A DNA stretch of 64,000 nucleotides from Phocaeicola dorei (lineage in GTDB: Bacteria > Bacteroidota > Bacteroidia > Bacteroidales > Bacteroidaceae). The notes under the pieces were generated by a model. It saw only the letters and a program-made list of their open reading frames with translations. It was not told the DNA's origin and searched no databases. Positions 47,223 through 57,321 of the stretch are shown here, one piece after another. The stretch's first letter is position 1, and each line of letters begins with the position of its first letter. The translations under genes were made by a program, and so were the position numbers. Location: positions 5,487,501 through 5,551,500 of the forward strand of contig NZ_CP046176.1 in the NCBI RefSeq assembly GCF_013009555.1. Reading direction: 5' to 3'.

Positions 47223-47255
47223 TAATAACCTTTGTTTAATTCTAAATATAATAGT

Positions 47256-50200
47256 ATGAAAACATTTCGTTTTGTTTTATTGCTGTTTTTGGTATTGAGT
47301 ATATCCAATACAGCTTGGGCGCAAAACCAGACTGTAAAAGGTAGGGTGATGGACTCTAAATTAAAAGAACCTCTTATGGGGGTTTCTATTTTGGAAATAG
47401 GTACTTCAAATGGTACTGTAACTGATTTGGATGGTAACTTTACGCTTTCTGTTCCTAAAGGAGTTGTATTGCGTATTTCTTATGTGGGATATTTAGTTCA
47501 GGAAGTTCCGATAAATGGAAAAACATATCTGGATATATTTTTGAAGGAAGATACTGAATTATTAGATGAGGTGGTGATTGTGGGGTATGGGGCCCAAAAG
47601 AAAGCTACATTATCCGGCTCTGTAACGAGTGTAGGTGGTGAGAAGCTGGCAAAAACTCCAGTGACGAATGTATCACAAGGATTAGCCGGACGTTTACCGG
47701 GCGTGGTCGCTGTTTCCAACACTTCAGAACCAGGATATGATGGTGCTACTATTACTGTTCGTGGGGTTAATACCTTTGGAAAAGCTGATCCGTTAGTAGT
47801 TGTTGATGGAGTACCCGGACGTTCTTTGGAGCGTATTGATCCAAGTACTATTGAAACGATGTCTGTATTAAAAGATGCTTCAGCAGCTATTTATGGTGCT
47901 CAAGCTGCCAATGGAGTTATTTTGATTACAACAAAACGAGGAAAAGCAGGCAAGCCGAGAGTAGGTTTTACTTATAATTATGGAATAGCTGCTCCTACTG
48001 TAATACCGGAAATGACCAATGCTGTGGAATATGCTACTTTGATGAATGAAATAGATAAGTATGCCGGTAATAAGGGCCGCTATACGGTAGATGATCTTAG
48101 ATTATATGCTGATGGTTCCGATCCTTGGGGACATCCGGATACGGACTGGTTTAATGAAACATTGAAATCATGGTCTCCACAAACTTATGCCAATGCTACT
48201 ATTGATGGTGGTACAGAGAATGTGAAATATTTTGTTAGCGTATCAGCCAAAGGACAAGATGCATTTTATCGTCATAGTGGGTCAAATTACCATCAGTATG
48301 ACTTGAAGATGAATCTTGATATGAAAATTAATAAATATGTTGATACTTATGTCAATGTAACAGGAAGAATGGAAGATCGGAAATATCCAACCCGTTCTGC
48401 AGAGAATATTTTCCGTATGCTGATGCGATCTAAACCTAATTCACCGGCTTATTGGCCTGACGGCCGTCCGGGACCCGACATTGAATTTGGTGATAATCCG
48501 GTAGTTATATGTACCAATCAAACTGGTTATGAACGTGATAAGCGTTATGTGTTAAATGGGGATTTCGGAGTTAATATCAAGGTGCCTTATGTGGAGGGAT
48601 TGACTTTGAAGGCTACTGCGTCACTTGATAAGACGTTCCGTTTTCGTAAAATATGGCAAAAACCTTGGTATTTGTATTCATGGGATGGGACTTCGATGGA
48701 TGAAAATGGCCAGCCCCTATTGGTGGAAGGAAAGAAAGGGTTTAGTGATCCTCGTCTGACAGAATCAATGGAAGACAATTTGGGGGTATTATTGAGTGGT
48801 ATCGCTAGTTATAGCCATACATTTGCTCAAGATCATGATGTAAATATTCTAGCAGGTGTAGAACGTATCACGGATAAGGGGGATTCATTTGAAGCTTATC
48901 GTCGTTATTTTCTTTCTGCCACTATTGACCAGCTTTTTGCTGGTGGTCAGGATGAAATGAATAATACAGGTACAGGGTATGAGGAAGCCCGTTTAAATTA
49001 TTTTGGTCGTGTGAACTACGCTTATAAGTCTAAATATTTGGTAGAGTTTGTTTGGCGCTATCAAGGTTCCTATATTTTTGATCGTTCTAATAAATTCGGA
49101 TTCTTTCCGGGTATTTCATTAGGATATGTAATATCTGAAGAAGATTTTTTCAAAAAGAAATTGCCCTTTATTAGTTTTGCCAAAGTACGGGCATCATGGG
49201 GACAGACAGGAAATGATTTGATTGATCCTTATCAGTATTTGGCTTCCTATACTTTCAATGATTTGATGTATTTGACTAATAATGGTGCAACGATGAACCA
49301 AGCATTGAAAGAAGGAGTAGCTCCTAATCAAAATGTGACTTGGGAAACAGCTACACAAAAGAATATAGGTTTTGATTTACAATTTTTGAATGGAGATTTG
49401 GCATTTACCATTGACTATTTTTATAATAAACGCAGTGATATTTTATGGAAACGAAATGCTTCTGTTCCGAGCACTTCCGGATTGGTACTTCCTGATGAAA
49501 ACTTAGGGAAAGTACAAAATCAAGGGGTAGATTTCAATATTGATTATCGTAGAAATTTTAAAGATTTTCGGTTGGGTATAAACTTGAATGGGGTTTATGC
49601 TAAAAACAAAATTCTTTTTTGGGATGAGGCACCTGGTACTCCAGAATGGCAGAAGTCCACAGGCAAACCTATCGATTCGGGACTTTATTACGAAGCTATC
49701 GGCATATTTAAAGATCAGGCAGCTGTAGACGCGTATCCTCATTGGGCCGGTGCACGTCCGGGGGATATTATTTTCAAAGATGTAAATGGGGACGATGTGA
49801 TAGATGGCAATGACCGTGTTCGTAATGATAAGAGTCGTACTCCACGATTTACAGGTGGATTGAATGTAGATTTAGGATATAAGGATTTTGATCTCTCATT
49901 TTTGCTGCAAGGTGCTATGGGGGGAGTTTTCTATCAAACGACAGAATCGGGTGATTTTGCCAATTTCTTAAAGAGTTTTTATGATAACCGTTGGACAGAG
50001 GAAAACCCTGATGCTGATTCTCCCCGTACCTATAATCGAAGTAATGAATATTTTATAAATCAGCAGAATACATTCTGGTTGCATAAAACTGATTATATAC
50101 GTCTGAAGAATATAGAATTGGGATATACTGTACCATCTATATGGAGTAAGAAAATAGGTGTGGAACATTTACGTATTTATATTAATGCTTATAACTTGCT

Positions 50201-50309
50201 GACATTCAGTCCTGATATGAAGGATTATGATCCCGAAAATACAAGTGGATCGGGATATAATTATCCGTTGAATAAAGTGATAAATTTTGGAGTAAACCTT
50301 ACTTTTTAA
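47256..50309 (+). CDS. SusC-like TonB-dependent receptor (locus 2)
   Basis: A 1017-residue receptor, start ATG 47256 (signal peptide to NTAWAQ). Carboxypeptidase-D-like domain (VKGRVMDSKLKEPLMGVSIL), TonB box/plug (DEVVIVGYGAQKKATLSGSV), VLKDASAAIYGAQAANG, barrel ending FGVNLTF. Starts 33 bp after GH2, ends 5 bp before SusD. Confidence 0.95.
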   Translation: MKTFRFVLLLFLVLSISNTAWAQNQTVKGRVMDSKLKEPLMGVSILEIGTSNGTVTDLDGNFTLSVPKGVVLRISYVGYLVQEVPINGKTYLDIFLKEDTELLDEVVIVGYGAQKKATLSGSVTSVGGEKLAKTPVTNVSQGLAGRLPGVVAVSNTSEPGYDGATITVRGVNTFGKADPLVVVDGVPGRSLERIDPSTIETMSVLKDASAAIYGAQAANGVILITTKRGKAGKPRVGFTYNYGIAAPTVIPEMTNAVEYATLMNEIDKYAGNKGRYTVDDLRLYADGSDPWGHPDTDWFNETLKSWSPQTYANATIDGGTENVKYFVSVSAKGQDAFYRHSGSNYHQYDLKMNLDMKINKYVDTYVNVTGRMEDRKYPTRSAENIFRMLMRSKPNSPAYWPDGRPGPDIEFGDNPVVICTNQTGYERDKRYVLNGDFGVNIKVPYVEGLTLKATASLDKTFRFRKIWQKPWYLYSWDGTSMDENGQPLLVEGKKGFSDPRLTESMEDNLGVLLSGIASYSHTFAQDHDVNILAGVERITDKGDSFEAYRRYFLSATIDQLFAGGQDEMNNTGTGYEEARLNYFGRVNYAYKSKYLVEFVWRYQGSYIFDRSNKFGFFPGISLGYVISEEDFFKKKLPFISFAKVRASWGQTGNDLIDPYQYLASYTFNDLMYLTNNGATMNQALKEGVAPNQNVTWETATQKNIGFDLQFLNGDLAFTIDYFYNKRSDILWKRNASVPSTSGLVLPDENLGKVQNQGVDFNIDYRRNFKDFRLGINLNGVYAKNKILFWDEAPGTPEWQKSTGKPIDSGLYYEAIGIFKDQAAVDAYPHWAGARPGDIIFKDVNGDDVIDGNDRVRNDKSRTPRFTGGLNVDLGYKDFDLSFLLQGAMGGVFYQTTESGDFANFLKSFYDNRWTEENPDADSPRTYNRSNEYFINQQNTFWLHKTDYIRLKNIELGYTVPSIWSKKIGVEHLRIYINAYNLLTFSPDMKDYDPENTSGSGYNYPLNKVINFGVNLTF

Positions 50310-50314
50310 ATAAA

Positions 50315-52105
50315 ATGAAAAATATGAAACGTTTATATGGATTACTTGTATTGCTATGTTTTATGCTAACAGCATGCAATGATGATTTTTTGGATGTGGA
50401 CCCAGTAGACCGTTATTCAGATGCAGTTGTCTGGACGGATGAGTCATTAATAACCTCTTTTGTTAATAATATTTACGAGGGACAGAAATGGGGATTTCAT
50501 ACCGTAATGCTTTCTTCTTTGTGTGATGAATCAATGGAGGTTTGGGCATGGGAAAGTCAGCCGATAGTGATGAGTGAATTGAGTCCGAGCTATCAAGGTA
50601 TTCTTGCCCCTAATTTTTGGATTATAACCTTCCATAATATAACTTGGACCAATCTTTATAAAAATATTCGTGCCTGTAATATCTTTTTTGAAAATGCAGA
50701 GAAATATGCTTTAGAAGGAGATGTTGTCGATAAACTGAAGGGTGAAGTACATTATTTACGTGCTTATTTTTATTATTGGTTGTTGAGCCAATGGGGTGGT
50801 ATCCCTTTGATTGAGAAGTCTTTTACTCCTTCTGATGATTTACTCGTAGCTCGTAATACGTTTGAAGAAACGGTAGATTTTATTGTGAAAGATTTAGATG
50901 AAGCAGCTTCTATTTTGCCTTTGAACGGAGATAAAGCCCGTGCAACGAAAGGTGCTGCTATGGCTTTGAAAGCCCGTGTCCTGCTTTATGCGGCTAGTGA
51001 TTTATTTGTTTCTCAGTCTTTATGGGCATCCGGTTATGAGCATCCTGAACTTATAGGGTATGTGGGAGGTGATCGTACGGAACGTTGGCAACGGGCCAAA
51101 AAGGCTGCTAAAGCTGTTATGGATTTAGGTATATATCATCTGTATGGTGAAAATGGAGGATGGAAAAATAGAGAGGAAGCTACTCAAAACTATGCTGATA
51201 TTTTCTTATGTCATAATTCGGATGAAGATATTATGGTACAATATTATGATTATGTAAATCATAATAGCAGTGATTTTCAATTGCCTCGTGTTGGTTTGTT
51301 CAATAGTCCCAATGGTTTTCATGGTTGGGGCGGAAATACTCCTACTGGACAATTAGTTGATTCTTATGAAATGGCAGATGGCAGCAAATTTAGTTGGGAT
51401 AATCCACAACAAGCAGCTTACCCTTATCAAAATCGAGATCCTCGCTTCTATGCTTCTATTATGTATAATGGTTCTTATTGGCGTCAACGTCCGGATGATA
51501 CAGTAGGTAGTGATCCTGAAGGAATAGTACAAACTGCTTATTATCAGCAGTCAGATGGAAGTTATACACCAGGTTTAGACACTCGCCAAGGCCCTATTGA
51601 AGATTGGAATGGTTCTTATACAGGATATTATATGCGTAAGTTTTTAGATCCTTCAGTTAATCATCAGTATGATAAACAACCTTATCCTTGGCGTCAGATA
51701 CGTTATGCTGAAGTTTTGTTGAATTATGCTGAAGCATGCATAGAATTAGGTGAAGATGCTGAAGCCCGTAAGTATATCAATATGATTCGTACAAGAGCGG
51801 GAATGCCTGACATACCAGATTCTGAAATGGGAGATGTCTTGAAAGAACATTATCGTAATGAACGTAAAATAGAATTAGCTTATGAACAACATCGTTATTT
51901 TGATATCCGCCGTTGGATGATTGCACCTGAAGTGATTAAGAATGTTCAAGGAATAGATATTCGCTATCCTTATGGAGTTACAGAGCCTAATTATTCCATT
52001 ATTGATGTGCAGGAGAGGAAATGGAATGATAAGTCTTATTTACTCCCTATTTATTTGGATGAAATGCAGAAAAATGATTTATTGATACAAAATCCATTAT
52101 ATTAA
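50315..52105 (+). CDS. SusD-like glycan-binding lipoprotein (locus 2)
   Basis: A 596-residue lipoprotein, lipobox LTAC (Cys21), followed by DDFLDVDPVDRYSD. Helical core RAYFYYWLLSQWGGIPLI and the C-terminal RYAEVLLNYAEACIELGE, YEQHRYFDIRRW. Starts 5 bp after SusC. ATG 50315 or 50324. Confidence 0.95.
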   Translation: MKNMKRLYGLLVLLCFMLTACNDDFLDVDPVDRYSDAVVWTDESLITSFVNNIYEGQKWGFHTVMLSSLCDESMEVWAWESQPIVMSELSPSYQGILAPNFWIITFHNITWTNLYKNIRACNIFFENAEKYALEGDVVDKLKGEVHYLRAYFYYWLLSQWGGIPLIEKSFTPSDDLLVARNTFEETVDFIVKDLDEAASILPLNGDKARATKGAAMALKARVLLYAASDLFVSQSLWASGYEHPELIGYVGGDRTERWQRAKKAAKAVMDLGIYHLYGENGGWKNREEATQNYADIFLCHNSDEDIMVQYYDYVNHNSSDFQLPRVGLFNSPNGFHGWGGNTPTGQLVDSYEMADGSKFSWDNPQQAAYPYQNRDPRFYASIMYNGSYWRQRPDDTVGSDPEGIVQTAYYQQSDGSYTPGLDTRQGPIEDWNGSYTGYYMRKFLDPSVNHQYDKQPYPWRQIRYAEVLLNYAEACIELGEDAEARKYINMIRTRAGMPDIPDSEMGDVLKEHYRNERKIELAYEQHRYFDIRRWMIAPEVIKNVQGIDIRYPYGVTEPNYSIIDVQERKWNDKSYLLPIYLDEMQKNDLLIQNPLY

Positions 52106-52116
52106 AAAATCATAGA

Positions 52117-52147
52117 TAAGCCCGTAGCTTAATGATGGCTACGGGCT
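52117..52147. terminator. Bidirectional terminator between SusD and Tricorn-like protease
   Basis: Perfect 11-bp GC-rich stem (AAGCCCGTAGC at 52117-52127, complement 52137-52147) with a 9-nt loop and T/A-rich flanks; convergent genes. Confidence 0.85.
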
Positions 52148-52167
52148 TTATTAAAAAGAATGATTTT

Positions 52168-55100
52168 TTATTCCACTCCCAAATCCTTATAAGTTCTCGG
52201 AGCCGGAACGGGAGGTAATGGTTTGCGATCCTTTAACTCTTGTAGAATTACCTCAATGGCTTTATTCAACTGCTGGTCTTCACCTAACTGTTCTTTTACC
52301 GGGTCATTATCAATCAGAATATCGGGATCTACTCCATGGTTCTCCACTATCCATTGACCGGTCTTTGCATCATAATTGGTAAAGAACGGAACACGTACAT
52401 CCGTACCATCCATATAAGGCAACGGGCCACTGATACCGATAATGCCACCCCATGTACGAGTACCGATAACTTTACCGATTTTATTTGCCTTAAAACTCCA
52501 TGGGAACAAGTCACCGTCCGAAGCCGAGTATTTATTGATTAGCAATACTTTCGGACCCACTAGTGTTGCATCAGGAATGGTACCGATTTTGGTTGATCCA
52601 CGACGCATGGTCAGGCGATAGGGTTCACGAAGCAAACGTTCGATAATCATTGGAGATACATTACCACCTCCATTGGCACGGTCATCAATAATCAAGGCTT
52701 CTTTATCGAGTTGGGGATAGAAGTAGCGGGCGAATTCATTCAGACCGTCCGGTCCCATATCGGGAATATAGACGTAACCTACACGACCATTAGTTGCTTC
52801 TTCCACTTTTTTGATATTATTCTGTACCCAGTTATAATGATACAATGGGTATTCATTGTCTAATGGTTTAATGACCACTTTACGTACTCCTTTACTTGAT
52901 GCGGTACGGTTTATGCTTAGTTCAGTCAATACATTGGCTTTGCCTGCCAGCAGACTGTAAATGTTATCAACAGTAGCTGTTGAGATGCCATCAATAGCTG
53001 TGATATAATCTCCTTCTTTTACTCCGATACCCGGTTCTGTAAGGGGAGAACGCAGTTTCTGACTGTAAATTGCACCCGGTAGGATTTTGTCAATACGGTA
53101 GAAGCCACTCTTGTCACGACTCAGTTCAGCTCCCAGTAATCCCATTGGAATACGTTCGGGACCTTTTATTTCACCCGGATTCACATAAGCGTGTCCGCAA
53201 GCCAGCTCGGCAATCATCTCACCGATGATATAGTTCAAGTCCAGACGGGTTTTTGCATGAGGAACTAATACAGCATATTTTTCTTTAATCGCATTCCAGT
53301 CTACTCCATGCATATTTTCCAGATAGAATCCGTCACGGAAAGCCCGCCATGTTTCATCGAATATCTGAGCCCATTCTTGACTGTAATCAATGGGAGCAAC
53401 CATATCGCTTAAGTTAATATTCTCTTCCAATGAGGCTTTAGTGCATGGAAAATCACAGATATACAGATTATTTCCTTTAAAGAACAATGCTTTCTTATGA
53501 TTGGCAGCTACATCCATATATGCTCCTTCGGCTACGATTTCTTCTTTTTGTTTAGCCAAATCATATACTTTGGTATTTCTACCACTGGCATACCACACTT
53601 TTTTACCGTCTGAATAGAAATTATCGTAGTTACCTGCTTGTAAAGGTAATTTAATCAGTCTTCCGGGCAAGCCTTCCGGATCTATTTTAACTGTATTATT
53701 TGTGGCTTCCGGTTTTTTATTGGCCGCATCGGTAGTCTGTTGTTCTATGCTGACCATTTCATCCGAAGGTAATAAAGGTGACGGTGTGTCATTGGCGAGC
53801 ATGGCCATATAGACTCCTCCCATACGATTATAGGCATGATTCCATTCTGTCTGGCTGTAGATGGGATTAAAATCTCTTTCGGAACTGAATATGAGGTATT
53901 TTCCATCCGTGCTGAAGACAGGTGAAGAAGAACTGTACCATTTTTCGGTCACCGGATATTCCTTACCTGAAGTCAGATGGTATACATAAATGACACTCAT
54001 GTTATTAGCTCCGGATTTAGTATAGGTAATCCATTGGCTGTCTGGTGAATAGTTCACTTCATAGAACTCTCCTTCCGGATTCTGCATGACAGTCCGTTTC
54101 GCTTTTGAGGCAATATCAACTTCTACGATACGGTTTTTACGGTCGGTATAAAGTATTTTCTTGCTGTCCGGGCTCCACATCAGTTGGCGGATATAAGTAT
54201 CATTGTTTTGGGTCAGTTGGATGGGATCACCCCCTTCGACAGATTGTAGCCAGATTTCAGTTTCACCGGTACGGTCACTGATATAGGCTATTTGTTTACC
54301 GTTCGGACTCCATTCTCCTTCCCGTTCATTGGCTCCCGGGGTGCGGGTGATATCACGGGTTACCCCTTTTTCGGCAGGGATATCGAATACTTCTCCGCGA
54401 GCAGTTACTACCAGACGGTGGCCATCCGGTGAAAGGCTGGCGGCAGTCAGGTTATCTGCTACCCGTTTCATTTCTTTTCGGGCATAGATATTGTCTGAAG
54501 TCAGCGTGATGGAGATTTTTTCTGATTTGCGCGTTTTAGGATCCAGTTTATAGAGGTATCCTCCATGTTCATAGACAATAATTTGTCCGTTACTGCTGGG
54601 GAATTTTACATCATAATCCGTATAGTTAGTTACTTTTTCAGTTTGTTTGGTCCGGATATTATAAACAAAGATATTCATGGTGCGATCCCGATCGGAAATA
54701 AAGTAGATTTCCTCTCCTATCCACATAGGGATAATATCTTGTGCAATATTATTGGTGATATTCTCTACTTTCTTAGCAGCCGGATCATAAATCCAAATGT
54801 CATCTGCCATGCCACCGCGATAATATTTCCAATTACGGAATTCTCGCATAACCCGGTTGTAAGCCAGCTTTTTTCCATCGGGAGAATAGCTGCAAAAACC
54901 TCCTTCGGGTAATGGAATCACTTCGGGCATTCCTCCGTTTTTCGATATGCTCCATAGTTTGCCATCAAAACCGTCACTGATACGATTGCGGTAGACTATG
55001 TTTTTTCCATCCGGCGTCCAAGTCATTACTATGTTATTGGGACCCATTCGATCTCCTAAGTCATCCCGGTTGTTTGTTGCTGTGTAGGTAAGTCGTTGGG

Positions 55101-55392
55101 GTTCGCCTCCGTCAGTTGGAATCAGATATACTTCAGTGTTACCGTCATATTGACCGGTGAAAGCAATTGATTTTCCATCCGGAGAAAAACGTGCGAACAT
55201 TTCATAACCGATATGGGAAGTCAGCTTTTGTGCTTCTCCTCCATTCAAAGGTGCTTTGTACAGATCTCCGGCGTAAGAAAAGACAATGTCGGAGCCATTG
55301 GTAGCGGGAAAACGGAGTAATCTAGCCTCATCGGCATGTCCGGTGAAAGCTGTTCCTGCCAGTAACAGGGAGAATAATAGCTTTTTGTTCAT
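52168..55392 (-). CDS. Tricorn protease homologue (S41 family)
   Basis: A 1074-residue exported protease (signal peptide to FTGHADEA). Seven or so WD40-like beta-propeller repeats with the FSPDGKSIAFTGQYDG pattern, a second propeller, a C-terminal helical domain, a PDZ-like domain (EPGIGVKEGDYITAIDGIST) and the S41 core with Ser in the SASDGD motif and the RANGGGNVSPM region. Degrades oligopeptides in related archaeal enzymes; here it is probably periplasmic. Not part of the flanking loci by orientation. Confidence 0.92.
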   Translation of the reverse strand: MNKKLLFSLLLAGTAFTGHADEARLLRFPATNGSDIVFSYAGDLYKAPLNGGEAQKLTSHIGYEMFARFSPDGKSIAFTGQYDGNTEVYLIPTDGGEPQRLTYTATNNRDDLGDRMGPNNIVMTWTPDGKNIVYRNRISDGFDGKLWSISKNGGMPEVIPLPEGGFCSYSPDGKKLAYNRVMREFRNWKYYRGGMADDIWIYDPAAKKVENITNNIAQDIIPMWIGEEIYFISDRDRTMNIFVYNIRTKQTEKVTNYTDYDVKFPSSNGQIIVYEHGGYLYKLDPKTRKSEKISITLTSDNIYARKEMKRVADNLTAASLSPDGHRLVVTARGEVFDIPAEKGVTRDITRTPGANEREGEWSPNGKQIAYISDRTGETEIWLQSVEGGDPIQLTQNNDTYIRQLMWSPDSKKILYTDRKNRIVEVDIASKAKRTVMQNPEGEFYEVNYSPDSQWITYTKSGANNMSVIYVYHLTSGKEYPVTEKWYSSSSPVFSTDGKYLIFSSERDFNPIYSQTEWNHAYNRMGGVYMAMLANDTPSPLLPSDEMVSIEQQTTDAANKKPEATNNTVKIDPEGLPGRLIKLPLQAGNYDNFYSDGKKVWYASGRNTKVYDLAKQKEEIVAEGAYMDVAANHKKALFFKGNNLYICDFPCTKASLEENINLSDMVAPIDYSQEWAQIFDETWRAFRDGFYLENMHGVDWNAIKEKYAVLVPHAKTRLDLNYIIGEMIAELACGHAYVNPGEIKGPERIPMGLLGAELSRDKSGFYRIDKILPGAIYSQKLRSPLTEPGIGVKEGDYITAIDGISTATVDNIYSLLAGKANVLTELSINRTASSKGVRKVVIKPLDNEYPLYHYNWVQNNIKKVEEATNGRVGYVYIPDMGPDGLNEFARYFYPQLDKEALIIDDRANGGGNVSPMIIERLLREPYRLTMRRGSTKIGTIPDATLVGPKVLLINKYSASDGDLFPWSFKANKIGKVIGTRTWGGIIGISGPLPYMDGTDVRVPFFTNYDAKTGQWIVENHGVDPDILIDNDPVKEQLGEDQQLNKAIEVILQELKDRKPLPPVPAPRTYKDLGVE

Positions 55393-55421
55393 TTTATTTA
55401 GGGTTTGATTTTCGTCGGAAA

Positions 55422-55429
55422 CAAAGTTA
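55422..55429 (-). promoter_or_regulatory. -7 box for the Tricorn-like protease
   Basis: TAACTTTG on the minus strand, about 29 bp upstream of the start. Confidence 0.6.
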
Positions 55430-55539
55430 GGTATTATTCTTCAGATTATGAGCTGGAACTTATTTCTTTTTTCAGTTGATTATTACTAGAGTTTTTTAAT
55501 AAGAAATAGTTTTATTGGCATGATGTTTTTAAGAAATGC

Positions 55540-55547
55540 TATATTTG
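55540..55547 (+). promoter_or_regulatory. -7 box for the ECF sigma gene
   Basis: TATATTTG, 23 bp upstream of ATG 55571, which supports that start over upstream in-frame ATGs at 55520/55523. TTG at 55515 may be the -33 part. Confidence 0.6.
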
Positions 55548-55570
55548 CAATATTAATAGTCTTAATAAAG

Positions 55571-56158
55571 ATGGATGCAAGTATAGTAGATAAAGATTTG
55601 ATTGAAAGAATAAACAAAGGAGAAGAAAAAGCTTTTGAGGTTTTATATAATAGCTATTTTGTCTATCTCTGTGCTTGTGCTAATTCTTATATCTTTAACC
55701 CTGTGGAAGCGCAAGATATAGTTAATGAAACTTTTGCTAAAATATGGTATAGGCGTGGTGAGTTATCTTTTCCTATTCATGCTTATTTGATACGTGCTAT
55801 TCAGAACGGGTGTTTGAATTACCTCCGTTCGCTTCACAGCCGTGAAAGAATTATAGATGAATACCGTGAAGCATTACTTGAGTATCAAGAAGAATTTTGT
55901 GCTTCCGAGTGTTCGCCTTTGCAAGAAATGGAATTAGCTGATTTGGAAAAATCAGTCCAAAATATAGTGTCTTCCTTGCCTGATAAATGCAGGTTCATTT
56001 TTGAGCAATATCTTTATTCCAATCTGACTCCTCAAGAGATTGCAGATAAAAATAATATTTCAGTCAATACAGTCAGAGTACATGTAAAAAATGCCATGGA
56101 TAAAATAAGAGAAAAGGTGGGATCTAGAGTAGGGATTCTATTATTTTTTCTTTTCTAA
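55571..56158 (+). CDS. ECF-type RNA polymerase sigma factor (locus 3)
   Basis: A 195-residue sigma-70 factor. Region 2 (about 20-90, GEEKAFEVLYNSYFVYL, VEAQDIVNETFAKIW), region 4 (about 125-180, SLPDKCRFIFEQYL, TPQEIADKNNISVNTVRVHV). Forms a trans-envelope switch with the FecR protein downstream and the STN-containing SusC. Confidence 0.94.
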   Translation: MDASIVDKDLIERINKGEEKAFEVLYNSYFVYLCACANSYIFNPVEAQDIVNETFAKIWYRRGELSFPIHAYLIRAIQNGCLNYLRSLHSRERIIDEYREALLEYQEEFCASECSPLQEMELADLEKSVQNIVSSLPDKCRFIFEQYLYSNLTPQEIADKNNISVNTVRVHVKNAMDKIREKVGSRVGILLFFLF

Positions 56159-56246
56159 AAAAAGAATGAAAAAAATCTGTTTTTGGCTTAAATGTTTTGT
56201 CTGTTGCTTGTGTATTATCTATAGTAGATAATTCCAAAGATATAAA

Positions 56247-57257
56247 ATGAACAGCCAAATAGATGAATTTGAACGAATAATGCTGGATTATCTGAAAGGC
56301 GAAATCTCGTCTGAAGATATGCAGAAACTAACTATATTACTGAAAAGAGAGAATGCTTGTCGCGAAAAATATCGTGAAATAGCCCGTTCTTATGCATTGG
56401 CATCCTCTTCTTGGTTTGCACGCAGGAAAGAGCAAAACTTTGAGCAATTGTGTGATACATTGAATTTCTATTCTTCTCGTAAACATTCTTTTTTCCGTAA
56501 AATAAGCGTTTGGAGAAGCGTTGCTATATGGACTTTACTGATTGGTTGTAGTATAACATTCTTTTATTTATATCATTCGTCTAGTCCAGAAGTTCTTACT
56601 CCTTCTTATTGTCAGATTGAGGTTCCCCAGGGGGCCAGTTCGAAATTATTATTGCCTGATAGTACCATTGTTTTTCTGAATGGGGGGACGGTTTTAAAGT
56701 ATGATGTTTCTTTGCAGCAGCGGACTGACCGGAAAGTTTTTCTTTCAGGTGAGGCTTATTTCAAAGTTTCTAGAAATATGCTCAAGCCTTTTATTGTTCA
56801 TACGGGGGAATTGAATATAAAAGTATTAGGTACAACATTTAATGTGGCTTCTTATCCTGATGATACGGAAATAAAAGTGAGCCTTGTGGAAGGTAGTGTG
56901 AATGTTTACACTACTTCAGATGCTAAAAAGAATATTCTTCTTTCTCCTGATGAGCAAGCTGTTTATAATAAAAATGATAAGGTATTGTCTATGAGAAAGA
57001 TAGATGCGGTATCTCAAGCAGCATGGACTACAGGAAGACTGGTATTTGTTAATGAAAAGTTATTTGATATTTTGAAAACAATCGGGAAAAAATATGATGT
57101 ACAGATACTTGTGCAGTCTCGGAAAGTGTATACTGAATATTTTTCAGGAAGTATAGATACGAATCTGACTTTGGATGAAATTCTTTCTTATTTAGATGTG
57201 GATAATAAGTTTATGTGGAGAAAGAAAGGAAAAACAATAGTTATTACAGACCGGTAA
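56247..57257 (+). CDS. FecR-family anti-sigma factor (locus 3)
   Basis: A 336-residue inner-membrane anti-sigma factor. N-terminal cytoplasmic part (about 1-85), one membrane helix (about 89-109, VAIWTLLIGCSITFFYLY), periplasmic FecR domain (about 125-225, EVPQGASSKLLLPDSTIVFL to LGTTFNVASY) and C-terminal DUF4974-like domain (FDILKTIGKKYDVQIL). Confidence 0.94.
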   Translation: MNSQIDEFERIMLDYLKGEISSEDMQKLTILLKRENACREKYREIARSYALASSSWFARRKEQNFEQLCDTLNFYSSRKHSFFRKISVWRSVAIWTLLIGCSITFFYLYHSSSPEVLTPSYCQIEVPQGASSKLLLPDSTIVFLNGGTVLKYDVSLQQRTDRKVFLSGEAYFKVSRNMLKPFIVHTGELNIKVLGTTFNVASYPDDTEIKVSLVEGSVNVYTTSDAKKNILLSPDEQAVYNKNDKVLSMRKIDAVSQAAWTTGRLVFVNEKLFDILKTIGKKYDVQILVQSRKVYTEYFSGSIDTNLTLDEILSYLDVDNKFMWRKKGKTIVITDR

Positions 57258-57321
57258 CTGATAGATAAAAAGTACTGTGAAAAGTACATGCTTAAATAAT
57301 TGTTAACTAAAAATTCTAAGT